Below are positions 1-8,692 of a stretch of 64,000 bases of DNA, one piece after another. Every line of letters begins with the position of its first letter. The first letter of the stretch is position 1. The translations under genes were made by a program, and so were the position numbers. Origin of the DNA: Acidiferrimicrobium sp. IK (GTDB lineage: Bacteria > Actinomycetota > Acidimicrobiia > Acidimicrobiales > Palsa-688); the NCBI RefSeq assembly GCF_025499425.1, contig NZ_JAIMCB010000003.1, positions 62,001 to 126,000 of the forward strand, written 5' to 3'. The notes under the pieces are model-generated. The model saw nothing but the letters and a program-made list of their open reading frames with translations, had not been told where the DNA came from and did not search any database.

Positions 1-10
1 GAGCTAACTG

Positions 11-1183
11 ATGAGGCTATTTGAGGCCGAGGCGAAGGCTTTGCTGCAGGAGCACGGGGTCGCGGTGCCGTTCGGTGTCTGGGTCACTGAGGAAACTCAG
101 TTGCTTGACGCGCTGGCAACAGTCGGCCGTCCAGCGATGCTCAAGGCACAGGTACTCAGCGGGGGGCGCCACAAGGACGGCCTGATTCGGGCGCTCGCCG
201 AGTCCGACCCGGATGCTACTGCCGTCCAATTCTTCCGCCGTGTCGTCGGTGGGCGCGATCCGTGCGCTGGTGTCCTGGTGGAGCGAAGAGTTGAGCACAG
301 CGGCGAGATGTACCTCCTGCTGGACGTGGATGATCTGAGCGGGGATATCCGATGTTGGACGAGCGCCTCCGGCGGCGTCGACATCGAGCAAAACGCCGGT
401 GATCTGCGTGAAGCGCATTTTCCGGCGGATGAGCCGGCCCCGCGGGAGCGTATCCTCGCCTCACTGGACCCACGCTTGGCCGCACCTGCGGCCGCGGCAG
501 CCGCCGACGCGGCAGCCGCTCTCGTCTCGGCGATGCGCGGCTGCGACGCCGAGATCGTCGAGATCAATCCACTGGGGCTAACTAACGGTACGGCTATGGT
601 GCTCGATGCGAAGGTCACGATCGATGACAACGCGACCTACCGGCAGCAGATACCCGCGCCCTCTCTCTCTCCGCGGGCTGCAAACGTCCGCCGTTCGGCA
701 GACGCTCTGAGCGAACGAGCTCACGTCGCAGGGCTAACTTACCTCCCATTAGATGGAGACATTGCCCTGCTGTCGATGGGAGCCGGCTTCGGGATGGCGG
801 TAATGGACTTGGTGGCTGAACACGGGGGAAGGCTGGCAAACTTCATTGACACCTCTGGTGGCGTGAGCGTGAACGCGGTACGGGAGCTCGCCGACATTGT
901 TCTGTGCCGTGCGCGCGAGGTGGGCGCGCGCTCGATAATCATCAGCTTCGTCATCGCTGCGTCCTCCTTGCGCAACGTGATCGAGGGGATCGTGGCGGCA
1001 CTGTCCGATCATCCTGAGCGGCCGCCTATCTTCTCGACGTTCAATGCTGGAGCGGCCGCGACCGTGTCGATGTCCTACGACGAGGCGGTCGAGTGGTTGG
1101 AGTCGGCAGGCGTCCATGTGAGTCCGGATTTGCCAGACACGGTGTCCGCCGCTGTCGCTTGCGGGTTCCAGAGCGCCCGATGA
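11..1183 (+). CDS. Acid-CoA ligase beta subunit, SucC-like (ATP-grasp)
   Basis: Resembles the beta subunit of ADP-forming succinate-CoA ligase, which with an alpha subunit makes an acyl-CoA from a carboxylic acid, CoA and ATP. The N-terminal ATP-grasp start (MRLFEAEAKALLQEHGV), the SGGRHKDG segment, EINPLGLTNG near residues 180-190 and the C-terminal CoA-ligase part (GAGFGMAVMDLV, DTSGGVS) follow SucC order, and 390 residues is the normal length. The stop overlaps the start of the SucD-like gene by 4 bp, so the two are translationally coupled. The neighbours are not TCA-cycle genes but an enoyl-CoA isomerase, a Liv importer and an acyl-CoA dehydrogenase. I therefore infer that the substrate is another acid, for example malate or another organic acid. 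Only 10 bp precede the ATG, so the promoter cannot be judged. Confidence 0.85.
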   Translation: MRLFEAEAKALLQEHGVAVPFGVWVTEETQLLDALATVGRPAMLKAQVLSGGRHKDGLIRALAESDPDATAVQFFRRVVGGRDPCAGVLVERRVEHSGEMYLLLDVDDLSGDIRCWTSASGGVDIEQNAGDLREAHFPADEPAPRERILASLDPRLAAPAAAAAADAAAALVSAMRGCDAEIVEINPLGLTNGTAMVLDAKVTIDDNATYRQQIPAPSLSPRAANVRRSADALSERAHVAGLTYLPLDGDIALLSMGAGFGMAVMDLVAEHGGRLANFIDTSGGVSVNAVRELADIVLCRAREVGARSIIISFVIAASSLRNVIEGIVAALSDHPERPPIFSTFNAGAAATVSMSYDEAVEWLESAGVHVSPDLPDTVSAAVACGFQSAR

Positions 1184-2064
1184 ATCCTGCTCTGCTCGAC
1201 TCGCTGGATAAAGATGCTCGGGTCGTGATTGCTGGGATCACCGGGCAATATGCCCGTGACCAGACACGCACGATGGTGGAGTTCGGCATGAACGTCGTGG
1301 CTGGTGCTGCGCCGGGCCGTGCCGGGCAGGTGGTGTGGGGTGTTCCGGTGTTCGACGCGCTCGCTGAGACCGCCGACCTGTGTCCCACGATCGCTATCGT
1401 CTATGTGTCGGCCGCACGGGTCGCCGCAGTGGCCCGGGAGGCGATGGATCTGGGGGTGAAACTCCTCGTGATAGCGGCCGAGGGTGTGCCGCTGCATGAC
1501 ACGATGCGGCTGCGCGCCGAGGCGGTGCGCCGGGGTTGTTGCATCGTCGGGCCCAACACAGTGGGACTGCTGCGCCCAGGCCGGTGTTTGGCCGGCTCCC
1601 TGGTTCCCGACTTTGCCCGGCCGGGACCGGTCTGCGTCCTGTCACGCAGCGGAACGTTGAGCATCCAGATCGTGAGCCTGCTGTCGCGTTCCGGCATTGG
1701 CCAGAGTTTGTGCGTGGCGGTCGGTGGCGACCGGGTCGTCGGATCGACCCCAGCGGAATGGTTGCAAGTGGCCGAGGCCGACCCGAGCACGCGCGCGGTT
1801 GTCTTGATCGGTGAGGTGGGCGGCCAGAAGGAGTACCAGGCAGCCGAGGTGATCGAGACTATGAGCAAGCCCGTGGTCGCCTATATAGCCGGCCGCTCCG
1901 CTCCGCAGGACACTCCGATGGGGCACGTTGGAGCCGTGGTACGCGAGTACCGCGACACAGCAGCGGCCAAAATTAGCGCCTTGGAATCCGCGGGCGCTAC
2001 CGTCTCCCCCACCTTGTGGGACGTGCCTGGGATTGTCGCCGGTCTGCTTGAGGAGGCGCGGTGA
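1180..2064 (+). CDS. Acid-CoA ligase alpha subunit, SucD-like
   Basis: A 294-residue partner of the preceding beta subunit. It has the CoA-binding Rossmann start (VVIAGITGQYARDQTR), the Cys/Asn-rich CoA loop (GPNTVGLLRPG) and the phosphohistidine region (PMGHVGAVV), whose His is the phospho-acceptor in the SucD family. The ATG at 1180 overlaps the upstream stop (ATGA). An in-frame ATG at 1093 would lie deep inside the upstream gene and was not used. In SucD the equivalent motif usually reads GHAGA, so Ala to Val is a mild change. Substrate identity cannot be read from the sequence. Confidence 0.85.
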   Translation: MNPALLDSLDKDARVVIAGITGQYARDQTRTMVEFGMNVVAGAAPGRAGQVVWGVPVFDALAETADLCPTIAIVYVSAARVAAVAREAMDLGVKLLVIAAEGVPLHDTMRLRAEAVRRGCCIVGPNTVGLLRPGRCLAGSLVPDFARPGPVCVLSRSGTLSIQIVSLLSRSGIGQSLCVAVGGDRVVGSTPAEWLQVAEADPSTRAVVLIGEVGGQKEYQAAEVIETMSKPVVAYIAGRSAPQDTPMGHVGAVVREYRDTAAAKISALESAGATVSPTLWDVPGIVAGLLEEAR

Positions 2065-2786
2065 GCGCCGTCGTGCAGATCGGCCGGGACGGACCCGTTG
2101 TTACCGTAACCCTCGACCGGCCACGTGCCTTGAACGCTGTCACAGCCGAGATGAAGGTGCAGTTGCTCGACGCCCTTGAGGCGATACGGCGTGACACCAC
2201 CGTCGGCATAGTCGTCCTCACCGGTGCGGGCCGTGGTTTCTGCGCCGGCGCGGACCGGGACGAGCTGTTCCGGCGCAGGACCGGCACAGCCCTTGACGCA
2301 CTGGCCGGCGTCGAGACGACGCAGCAAATCGTGGAACAATTGGCGCACATGAACGCTGTAACGATCGCCCGGGTGAATGGCGTGGTAGCCGGAGGGGGCT
2401 TGGGGCTCGCCCTGGCCTGCGATCTCACCGTTGCGAGCGCCGAGGCTCGGGTCGTGCTCAGCTTCCTTGATAATGGGCTCGTCCCGGATGCATCCCTGGC
2501 TGTAACGTTGCGAGCCGCGCTGGGCGCACGGGCAGCGCGGCAGCTGCTTCTCACGTACGACGAGATTTCCGCAGAGCACGCGGGGCGGCTCGGGCTCTTT
2601 GGCGACGTCGTGGCGCCTGGTGCTTTCGACGAGCGAATTCAGAGCCTTACGCACAAGCTTGGTACGCGGAGCAGCCTGGCGCTAGCGCTGACCAAGCGTC
2701 TCTATGCCGATCGCACCGATCTGCTCATGATCAGCGAAGCGCTGGCTCAAACCGTGGCGATAACTCACAAGAGGAATATTCAATGA
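2061..2786 (+). CDS. Enoyl-CoA hydratase/isomerase family protein, PaaG-like
   Basis: A crotonase-fold protein of 241 residues that acts on acyl-CoA thioesters. The oxyanion-hole segments are GRGFCAGADRDEL (around residues 55-67) and NGVVAGGGLGLALACD (around 110-125). The two Glu residues of classical hydratases are not kept: the first aligns with Gly in GGGLGLA. The downstream segment reads FLDNGLVPDAS, closer to the GL(I/V)PD form of PaaG-type isomerases. I therefore favour isomerase or another crotonase reaction over simple hydration. The GTG start follows an AGGAGG ribosome site 4 bp upstream and overlaps the stop of the SucD-like gene. Confidence 0.8.
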   Translation: MSAVVQIGRDGPVVTVTLDRPRALNAVTAEMKVQLLDALEAIRRDTTVGIVVLTGAGRGFCAGADRDELFRRRTGTALDALAGVETTQQIVEQLAHMNAVTIARVNGVVAGGGLGLALACDLTVASAEARVVLSFLDNGLVPDASLAVTLRAALGARAARQLLLTYDEISAEHAGRLGLFGDVVAPGAFDERIQSLTHKLGTRSSLALALTKRLYADRTDLLMISEALAQTVAITHKRNIQ

Positions 2787-2800
2787 AAAGGGGAGGACGC

Positions 2801-4045
2801 ATGAACAAGGGAAGAGGCGCCGCTTGGATCACGGCTGCTCGCCGATCCAAGCGCCTCGCAAGCGCTGGGACGGCACTGGCCGTCACGGCCTTTGGATTGG
2901 CGGCGTGCTCGAGCTCGAAGCAGAGTTCGACTCCGAGTGGATCGTCAACTGCTAATGGCACCATCGCTTCGAGCGCTCCCATTAAGGTCGGTATCGCGAG
3001 CGTCGAGTCTGGTCCGGCTATTGCGTACAAGCAGATTATCGACGGCGAAACCTCGTACTTCGATATGATCAACGCCACCGGCGGTGTCAACGGGCATAAG
3101 ATCTCCTACACGACCCTTAACACCGGTTACACGCCAAATGGGGTGTCCACGGTCGTACGTCAGTTGACATCCGAAGGCTATCCACTGGTGAGCGGGGTTG
3201 CCTCTCCGGCTATCACGGCTCTCGTCCCCTATATGCGAGCTCATCCCAATGTCGTGTGGGTGCCCTTCACCTCGGGTGACGACCTAATGCCGACATCGGC
3301 CAATATTTTTGGTGTCAGCGCTCAATACACCCGATTGGGTGCTGCAGACGCCCGCTTCCTAAGCGAGCTCGGATCCTCGAAGATCGGGGTTCTATATGAG
3401 AATGACGCCGTCGGGCAGCCCGGTGAGACAGGTGCCGCGGCTTGGCTTAAGGCACAAGGTAAGCCAACAGTAGTAACGGCCGGGTTTAGTAACACCACCA
3501 GCGACCTGTCGGCCGAGGTGGCGCGGCTCAAATCTGCAGGGGCGGACGGAGTCGTGTTTTGGGGGTTGACACCGCAGTTCATTGCATTCCTCCAGGCCGC
3601 CAGTGCGGCCAACTATCATCCAAGGGTTCAAGCCTTCTTCGGTTTGGCATCTGCAGCCGTTCTGAAGGCGGCTGGCTCTCTAGCCGACGGCGTATATTTC
3701 AGCGAGACTACTACTCCGGCCGCTAATTGCGCTGGCGGATATGAGCAGTATATGTCCACACATAACCCTACTGAGGTCAGTCCGCTTAGCGAGCAAGGCT
3801 GGACCGGCGGGGCGCTCATCGTGACCGCCATCAAAAACGCTCTCGAAAAAGGGAAGTCTGCTACCGCAACATCCCTTGAGGCGGGAATGGAGGCGATTAA
3901 CAATACCACTATCGGGTGCACGCCCGGCGTCACCCTCTCGAAGGCGAATCACATAGCCACAATCAACGAGGGGGATTTGGTCGCCGCGAACGGCTCGTTA
4001 GTTCCCGCGAAGCCGTTCGTGACGCTTCCTACATTTGGCGGCTGA
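2801..4045 (+). CDS. ABC transporter substrate-binding lipoprotein, LivJ/periplasmic-binding type I
   Basis: An extracytoplasmic solute receptor for the Liv-type importer encoded next. It has a basic N-terminus, a hydrophobic stretch and a lipobox LAAC, then a Ser-rich linker (SSSKQSSTPSGSS) typical of actinobacterial lipoproteins. The body shows Peripla_BP_6 features: KVGIASVESGPA, IIDGETSYFDMINATGGVNG and repeated alpha/beta segments to about residue 400. I prefer the ATG at 2801 because a GGGGAGGA ribosome site lies 5 bp upstream. An alternative ATG at 2783 overlaps the previous stop. The gene is clearly richer in A/T at third positions than the window average. Ligand unknown: branched-chain amino acids, amides, urea or aromatic acids are all possible for the family. 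Confidence 0.88.
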   Translation: MNKGRGAAWITAARRSKRLASAGTALAVTAFGLAACSSSKQSSTPSGSSTANGTIASSAPIKVGIASVESGPAIAYKQIIDGETSYFDMINATGGVNGHKISYTTLNTGYTPNGVSTVVRQLTSEGYPLVSGVASPAITALVPYMRAHPNVVWVPFTSGDDLMPTSANIFGVSAQYTRLGAADARFLSELGSSKIGVLYENDAVGQPGETGAAAWLKAQGKPTVVTAGFSNTTSDLSAEVARLKSAGADGVVFWGLTPQFIAFLQAASAANYHPRVQAFFGLASAAVLKAAGSLADGVYFSETTTPAANCAGGYEQYMSTHNPTEVSPLSEQGWTGGALIVTAIKNALEKGKSATATSLEAGMEAINNTTIGCTPGVTLSKANHIATINEGDLVAANGSLVPAKPFVTLPTFGG

Positions 4046-4059
4046 CAGAGGTGGGGGGG

Positions 4060-5994
4060 GTGGTTATCAGCGGCTTGGCTACTGGCTTGCTGTATTCCTT
4101 ACTCGGCGTCGCGTTATCACTGGTTTATCGCACCGGTGGGATCCTCAATCTAGCGATGGGGCCGCTCGCTTTTGTGGCGGCGCTGGTCTCCGTAGTTGAG
4201 GTGCCCGGTACGGCCGCCAACTCGTTGTGGGCGCTCGCCGCAGCAGCCGTGCTCGGAGGTGTCTTGTCGGGCCTGACGTACCTGCTCCTAGTCCGGCAAG
4301 TCGAGGCGAACGGCGGCGCCTTCCGGGCATCGGTAGCGACCCTCGGCGCCGGGCTGATCGCTTCGGCGGTGATCGCTTGGATCTGGGGTTCACAGGTGCA
4401 CGCGGCACCCAACCTTGACCTTGGATCAGGCCTCACAATCGGTGGCACTTTCATTTCCCCCACAGACGTCGCTACCGGTGCCGTCGTCGGAATACTGTTC
4501 GTCGCGCTCGCGAGTGCATTGAAATTCACCCGTTTGGGCCTACATATCCGCGCCATTGGTCAGGGTCCGCTAACGTCGTCGATGTTGGGCTTGCCGGTAA
4601 CGCGAATACGAACGCTTATCTGGGGAGTCGCAGGGATGTTGGCGGCATCCGCGGCATTTATTTCGGCTGGTCGATCGGGTCTGGTTGCAGGCAATGAAAA
4701 CAACCTATTGGTGGCAGCACTGGCCGGTCTGGTCGTTGGGGGGTTCGATAGTTTGCTCGGTGTCGCCCTCGGCGGCATCCTGTTGGGTCTTATCGAGAAC
4801 ATATTGGCGTACTACGTTGCGTCCTGGCTGCAGGCCGTCTCGTTGTTAATCGTAGTGGTGGTAGTGCTCATGAGCCGGCCCAATGGATTGATAGGGCGGC
4901 ACCCGGGTAACCTTTCTGAAGCCAGCCTGCCGCGTCGATCTCGGTTGGTGCGAATTGAAGATCTGCCGAGGCCCCAGCTGTCGACGTCGATCTTTGGAAT
5001 GTTCATCGTGGTGGGGTTTGTGCTGTGGGTGGCAAGGGCGGGAAGTTTCAGCACCGTCGCTGGAGTCGAGGCAGCGATTCCCTTCGCGATCATGATTCTG
5101 GGCATGTATATAGTTATCGGCTTGAGTGGGCAGCTTGTACTCGGACAGGGTGCCTTTGCTGCGGGCGGGGCATATGCGGCTGGCATACTCGCTGCCCACT
5201 CTAGCCTAGGGCTAGAGGTGTCCCTTCCATTGGGCTTCGCGGTCGGTGCTTTCCTCGGTATCATGATCGGTACACCCTGTAGTCGGCTTGGAACGGTGTA
5301 CTTATCAGTAGTGACCTTGGTGTTCGGGTCTGCCGTCAGCGAACTTGCCCTCCATCTTGGCGTCACCGGGGGAGCCAACGGACTCGCCTTGCCACCCCCG
5401 CGCATGTTCGGCTATACGCTAACAAGCCCGACGGGAGTGATCTCTTTAGAGCTGGTGATCTTCTTGGTCCTAGCTGGGCTTGTAGCTCTTCTTCGTCGCA
5501 GCTTCTTCGGGCTGGATCTGATCGTTGGCCGTGACGCCAGTCGTGCGGCTCAGACATCAGGTGCTCGAGTGGTGTGGAACCGTATCGCCGCCTTTTCTCT
5601 CGCTGCCGGCGTGACGGGCATCGGCGGAGTCCTGTACGCCGAGACCGTCGGCCTGATTAGTCCGGAATTGTTCGACTTCAGTTTCTCTCTCAATATTCTG
5701 GCGGCTCAGGTAGTCGGTGGAATGGACAGCATTCTCGGCTCGATAGTTGGGGGCGGATTCCTCGGTGGAGTACCACAGGCCACGTCAGGGCTAAAAGAGC
5801 TACCGAACATTATTTTTGGAGGTGCTCTGATATTGGTGCTGATGCTCGCCCCTAGTGGTCTCACGAGCCTAGTGGGCTCGGTCGCTGAACGTGTCCGACA
5901 GGTATTGCATACGCAGTACTCGACGCGGGCGGGCGGGCGAGGCGGTCGTATGCGGAAGCCGAGCAACCTTTCCAGGGCGAGCCAAGCCAAATGA
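4060..5994 (+). CDS. Fused LivH-LivM branched-chain-type ABC permease
   Basis: One 644-residue membrane protein joins what are usually two permease subunits. Residues about 1-285 are LivH-like (LATGLLYSLLGVALSLVYRTGG at the start, AGLVVGGFDSLLGVALGG near the end). After a charged linker (about 285-310, RRSRLVRIEDLPRP) comes a LivM-like half with IVIGLSGQLVLGQGAFAAGG and the late segment VVGGMDSILGSIVGG. Each half shows about eight hydrophobic spans. The start is taken as GTG 4060 with upstream GAGGTGGGG; GTG 4051 is nearly as good. A longer frame back to 3916 overlaps the receptor gene and is unlikely. The fusion fixes LivH:LivM at 1:1. Confidence 0.85.
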   Translation: MVISGLATGLLYSLLGVALSLVYRTGGILNLAMGPLAFVAALVSVVEVPGTAANSLWALAAAAVLGGVLSGLTYLLLVRQVEANGGAFRASVATLGAGLIASAVIAWIWGSQVHAAPNLDLGSGLTIGGTFISPTDVATGAVVGILFVALASALKFTRLGLHIRAIGQGPLTSSMLGLPVTRIRTLIWGVAGMLAASAAFISAGRSGLVAGNENNLLVAALAGLVVGGFDSLLGVALGGILLGLIENILAYYVASWLQAVSLLIVVVVVLMSRPNGLIGRHPGNLSEASLPRRSRLVRIEDLPRPQLSTSIFGMFIVVGFVLWVARAGSFSTVAGVEAAIPFAIMILGMYIVIGLSGQLVLGQGAFAAGGAYAAGILAAHSSLGLEVSLPLGFAVGAFLGIMIGTPCSRLGTVYLSVVTLVFGSAVSELALHLGVTGGANGLALPPPRMFGYTLTSPTGVISLELVIFLVLAGLVALLRRSFFGLDLIVGRDASRAAQTSGARVVWNRIAAFSLAAGVTGIGGVLYAETVGLISPELFDFSFSLNILAAQVVGGMDSILGSIVGGGFLGGVPQATSGLKELPNIIFGGALILVLMLAPSGLTSLVGSVAERVRQVLHTQYSTRAGGRGGRMRKPSNLSRASQAK

Positions 5995-6707
5995 GCGAGA
6001 CTGTGGCCTTGCGCGGAGTATGGGCAACGTATGGGCGAGGCTGGGTGTTGCAGGACGTTACCCTCGATATTGAGAAGGGCCGTGCTGTAGCTGTGCTAGG
6101 AGCGAACGGTGCAGGCAAGACTACGTTAACCCGCGTACTAGCCGGGGTGCTGCCACCACGGCGGGGCACCCTGCTTTGCGGGGCGGAGGACATGACCCTG
6201 TGGACACCTCGGTCGCGTACTCACAAGGCGCGGATCAGCGTCGTTCCGGAAGGTCGAATGATCTTCCCAGCGCTCACGGTCCAGGAGAATCTCTTGGTGG
6301 CTCGGCGTGGCGCTAAGCATCAGGTTGCAGCCCGTATGGGTGAACTGCTCGACGCGTTCCCTCGGTTGGCCGAGCGCCGCGGACAGCTCGCTGGCTCGCT
6401 GTCGGGAGGAGAACAACAGATGCTCGCGGTTAGCCGAGCGTTAATGACGCAGCCCGACTATCTCGTGGTCGACGAGCCCTCCTTGGGGCTTGCTCCGGAA
6501 GCCGTGGCGCGCCTGTATTCAGTGCTCGCCCGTCTCCGCCACGACTACGGTATCGGCGTCGTGCTGGCGGAGCAGAACGTCAGGCTCGCTCTGCAGGTGG
6601 CCGACTTCGCCTATGTCCTGCGAGCGGGTAAAGTCGTAGCCGAAGGTCCGTGTGAACGACTACTGGACAGCGGAATCTTGCATGACGCGTATCTGGGTCT
6701 GCCGTGA
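5991..6707 (+). CDS. livF: ABC transporter ATPase, LivF-like
   Basis: One of two ATPases powering the importer, 238 residues. Walker A GANGAGKT at about residues 37-44, ABC signature LSGGEQQ at 137-143 and Walker B ending in VVDEP with Asp161/Glu162 are all intact. SVVPEGRMIFPALTVQENL after the Q-loop region is the wording typical of LivF rather than LivG. The ATG at 5991 overlaps the permease stop by 4 bp, and the stop overlaps the next ATPase start (GTGA). The product should be fully active. Confidence 0.88.
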   Translation: MSETVALRGVWATYGRGWVLQDVTLDIEKGRAVAVLGANGAGKTTLTRVLAGVLPPRRGTLLCGAEDMTLWTPRSRTHKARISVVPEGRMIFPALTVQENLLVARRGAKHQVAARMGELLDAFPRLAERRGQLAGSLSGGEQQMLAVSRALMTQPDYLVVDEPSLGLAPEAVARLYSVLARLRHDYGIGVVLAEQNVRLALQVADFAYVLRAGKVVAEGPCERLLDSGILHDAYLGLP

Positions 6708-7408
6708 CGCTGCTCGACGCTAAGTCACTCACGGTGAAATTTGGCGGTGTCGCGGCGCTCAATGCGCTGAGCTTCCACGTGGACCCAGGAGAGTTCGTCG
6801 GAGTGCTCGGCGCCAACGGCAGCGGTAAATCCACGCTCCTCGACGTGTTAAGCGGCCTGCGCTCCTCCTCGGGATCCGTGACGTTTCGGGGCCGTGAACT
6901 GGCTCGGGTTCCGGCGCATGCGCGCCATCGGCTGGGTATCTCCCGGTCTTATCAGAACCTCGAACTCTCTCCGGCTCTGTCGGTGCGCGAGAGTCTGCGG
7001 GCCGGTAGCCGCGTGCGCGGGCGTCGATCCGTGGAGGAGATCGCTCGTGTGAGTGAACTGTTCTCGCTCGAAGATGTCGGGGCAGAGCGCGTGGGCGTTC
7101 TGCCCTACGGCGTCCGCAAACGGGTGGAGCTTGGTCGAGCCTTCCTGTGCCAGCCGGCCTTGGTGCTTCTCGACGAGCCGATGGCGGGACTCAACGATGC
7201 CGAGAAGGATCGAGTCGCCTCCGTTCTCAGAGAGATCGGCGCTGAGCCCGAACCGCCCGCGATCGTGCTGGTCGAGCATGACGTGTCGGTAGTAGCAGCC
7301 CTCAGCAGCCGAATCGTGGCGATCGATCTTGGGTCGGTGATCGCCGAAGGCAACCCTCGGGACGTCATCGCCGCACCAGCGGTCCAACGTGCATACCTGG
7401 GTGTGTGA
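6704..7408 (+). CDS. livG: ABC transporter ATPase, LivG-like
   Basis: The second ATPase of the importer, 234 residues. Walker A is GANGSGKS (about 36-43). The Q-loop region SRSYQNLELSPALSVRESL is LivG-like. The signature is divergent (LPYGVRKRVELGRA, with no LSGGQ). Walker B is LVLLDEPMAGLN, followed by the switch His in LVEHDVSVV. A weakened signature such as LPYG is usual for LivG. It starts at GTG 6704, overlapping the previous stop. Together with the preceding genes the transporter is complete: receptor, fused permease and two ATPases. Confidence 0.87.
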   Translation: MTLLDAKSLTVKFGGVAALNALSFHVDPGEFVGVLGANGSGKSTLLDVLSGLRSSSGSVTFRGRELARVPAHARHRLGISRSYQNLELSPALSVRESLRAGSRVRGRRSVEEIARVSELFSLEDVGAERVGVLPYGVRKRVELGRAFLCQPALVLLDEPMAGLNDAEKDRVASVLREIGAEPEPPAIVLVEHDVSVVAALSSRIVAIDLGSVIAEGNPRDVIAAPAVQRAYLGV

Positions 7409-7450
7409 GCTATCCGACCGGAGCAACGGGAAAGGTGTCAAGGAGCAGAC

Positions 7451-8617
7451 ATGGACTTCGAAGAGAGTGACCACATCAAGGAGATCCGGCGGACCGTGCG
7501 GGCCGTCTGTGCTCGCTACGATGACACGTACTGGTACCGGAGCGACTCCGAACACCGGTTCCCGTGGGAGTTCTATCAGGCCATGGCGGAAGGGGGTTGG
7601 ATCGGCATCGCCATCCCGGAGGCATACGGAGGCGGCGGTGGAGGAGTACTTGAGGCGTCGGTGGTCTTGCAAGAGGTAGCCGAATCCGGCGCAGCTATGA
7701 ACGGGGCTAGTGCTATCCACTTGTCCATCTTCGGCATGCATCCAGTCGTGCTACACGGTTCCGAGGAACTCAAGCAACGCTACCTCCCCCGCGTGGCGTC
7801 GGGGGAACTGCATATCGCCTTTGGCGTAACCGAACCCGACGCAGGTACCGAAACCACCGCTATCCGTACGTCGGCTGTCCGGGACGGTGACACCTATCGC
7901 GTCCGCGGCCGCAAAGTATGGACGTCGAAAGCGCTCGAGGCAGACAAGGTCCTGCTCTTGGTACGAACCACGCCGGCCGAACGGTGCACACGACGAACGG
8001 AGGGGCTTACGTTGCTGCTCGCTGATCTGAAACATCCGGCAGTCACGATCAGCCCGATTGCCAAGGCCGGTCGTAACGCCGTGGCGTCGTGCGAGACGGT
8101 TTACGATGACCTTCCAGTGTCGGTGGGCGATCGGGTCGGCGAGGAAGGACGCGGACTGCAATATCTGTTCGACGGGCTCAACGCGGAACGGGTCCTAATC
8201 GCAGTGGAGGCCATCGGAACCGGCCGGGTGGCTCTCCGACGCGCAGCTCGCTATGCCACCACGCGCGTAGTTCACGGATCGCCGATCGGTAGCAACCAGG
8301 GCGTCGCGTTCCCGCTCGCGGCCGCCTACTCCCGGTTGGAGGCGGCCGAGATGGTGGCGCGTCGCGCAGCGTGGCTGCTGGACCAGGGCCTACCCGCAGG
8401 GGCAGACGCCAACATGGCCAAGTATCTCAGTGCGGAGGCTGGATTCGAGGCGGCAGACGCTGCGATGCAGACACACGGCGGATACGGTTTCGCCGAGGAA
8501 TACCAGATCGCGCGGTTCTGGCGGGAAGCACGGCTAATGAAGATCGCTCCACTCCCCCAAGAGCTTGCACTCGCTCACATCGCACAACACGTTCTCGGCC
8601 TCCCACGAACCTACTGA
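7451..8617 (+). CDS. Acyl-CoA dehydrogenase
   Basis: A FAD-dependent acyl-CoA alpha,beta-dehydrogenase of 388 residues. Family segments are AFGVTEPDAGTETT (FAD/substrate region), VRGRKVWTSKA and the C-terminal THGGYGFAEEY. The Glu of medium/short-chain enzymes near the C-terminus is absent (KIAPLPQE at that place). Glu246 in DGLNAERVLI sits where isovaleryl-CoA and long-chain dehydrogenases keep their catalytic base, so I infer an isovaleryl/long-chain-type active site. The ATG at 7451 has an AAGGAGCAG ribosome site and lies 42 bp after livG, so it is probably co-transcribed. It fits oxidation of the imported, CoA-activated acid. It is the last gene before the insertion-sequence debris. Confidence 0.85.
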   Translation: MDFEESDHIKEIRRTVRAVCARYDDTYWYRSDSEHRFPWEFYQAMAEGGWIGIAIPEAYGGGGGGVLEASVVLQEVAESGAAMNGASAIHLSIFGMHPVVLHGSEELKQRYLPRVASGELHIAFGVTEPDAGTETTAIRTSAVRDGDTYRVRGRKVWTSKALEADKVLLLVRTTPAERCTRRTEGLTLLLADLKHPAVTISPIAKAGRNAVASCETVYDDLPVSVGDRVGEEGRGLQYLFDGLNAERVLIAVEAIGTGRVALRRAARYATTRVVHGSPIGSNQGVAFPLAAAYSRLEAAEMVARRAAWLLDQGLPAGADANMAKYLSAEAGFEAADAAMQTHGGYGFAEEYQIARFWREARLMKIAPLPQELALAHIAQHVLGLPRTY

Positions 8618-8692
8618 CCGGGGTGCGCCAGTCGAGGACTTTGCGGGGCCTGCCGTTTATCTCCGCAGCCGCAAACTGCTCGACTTTCTCAC

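Noticed and set aside
11..2064. Plain TCA-cycle succinate-CoA ligase assignment
   Set aside because: Gene family fits, but the neighbours argue for another acid; I keep the family name without the substrate.
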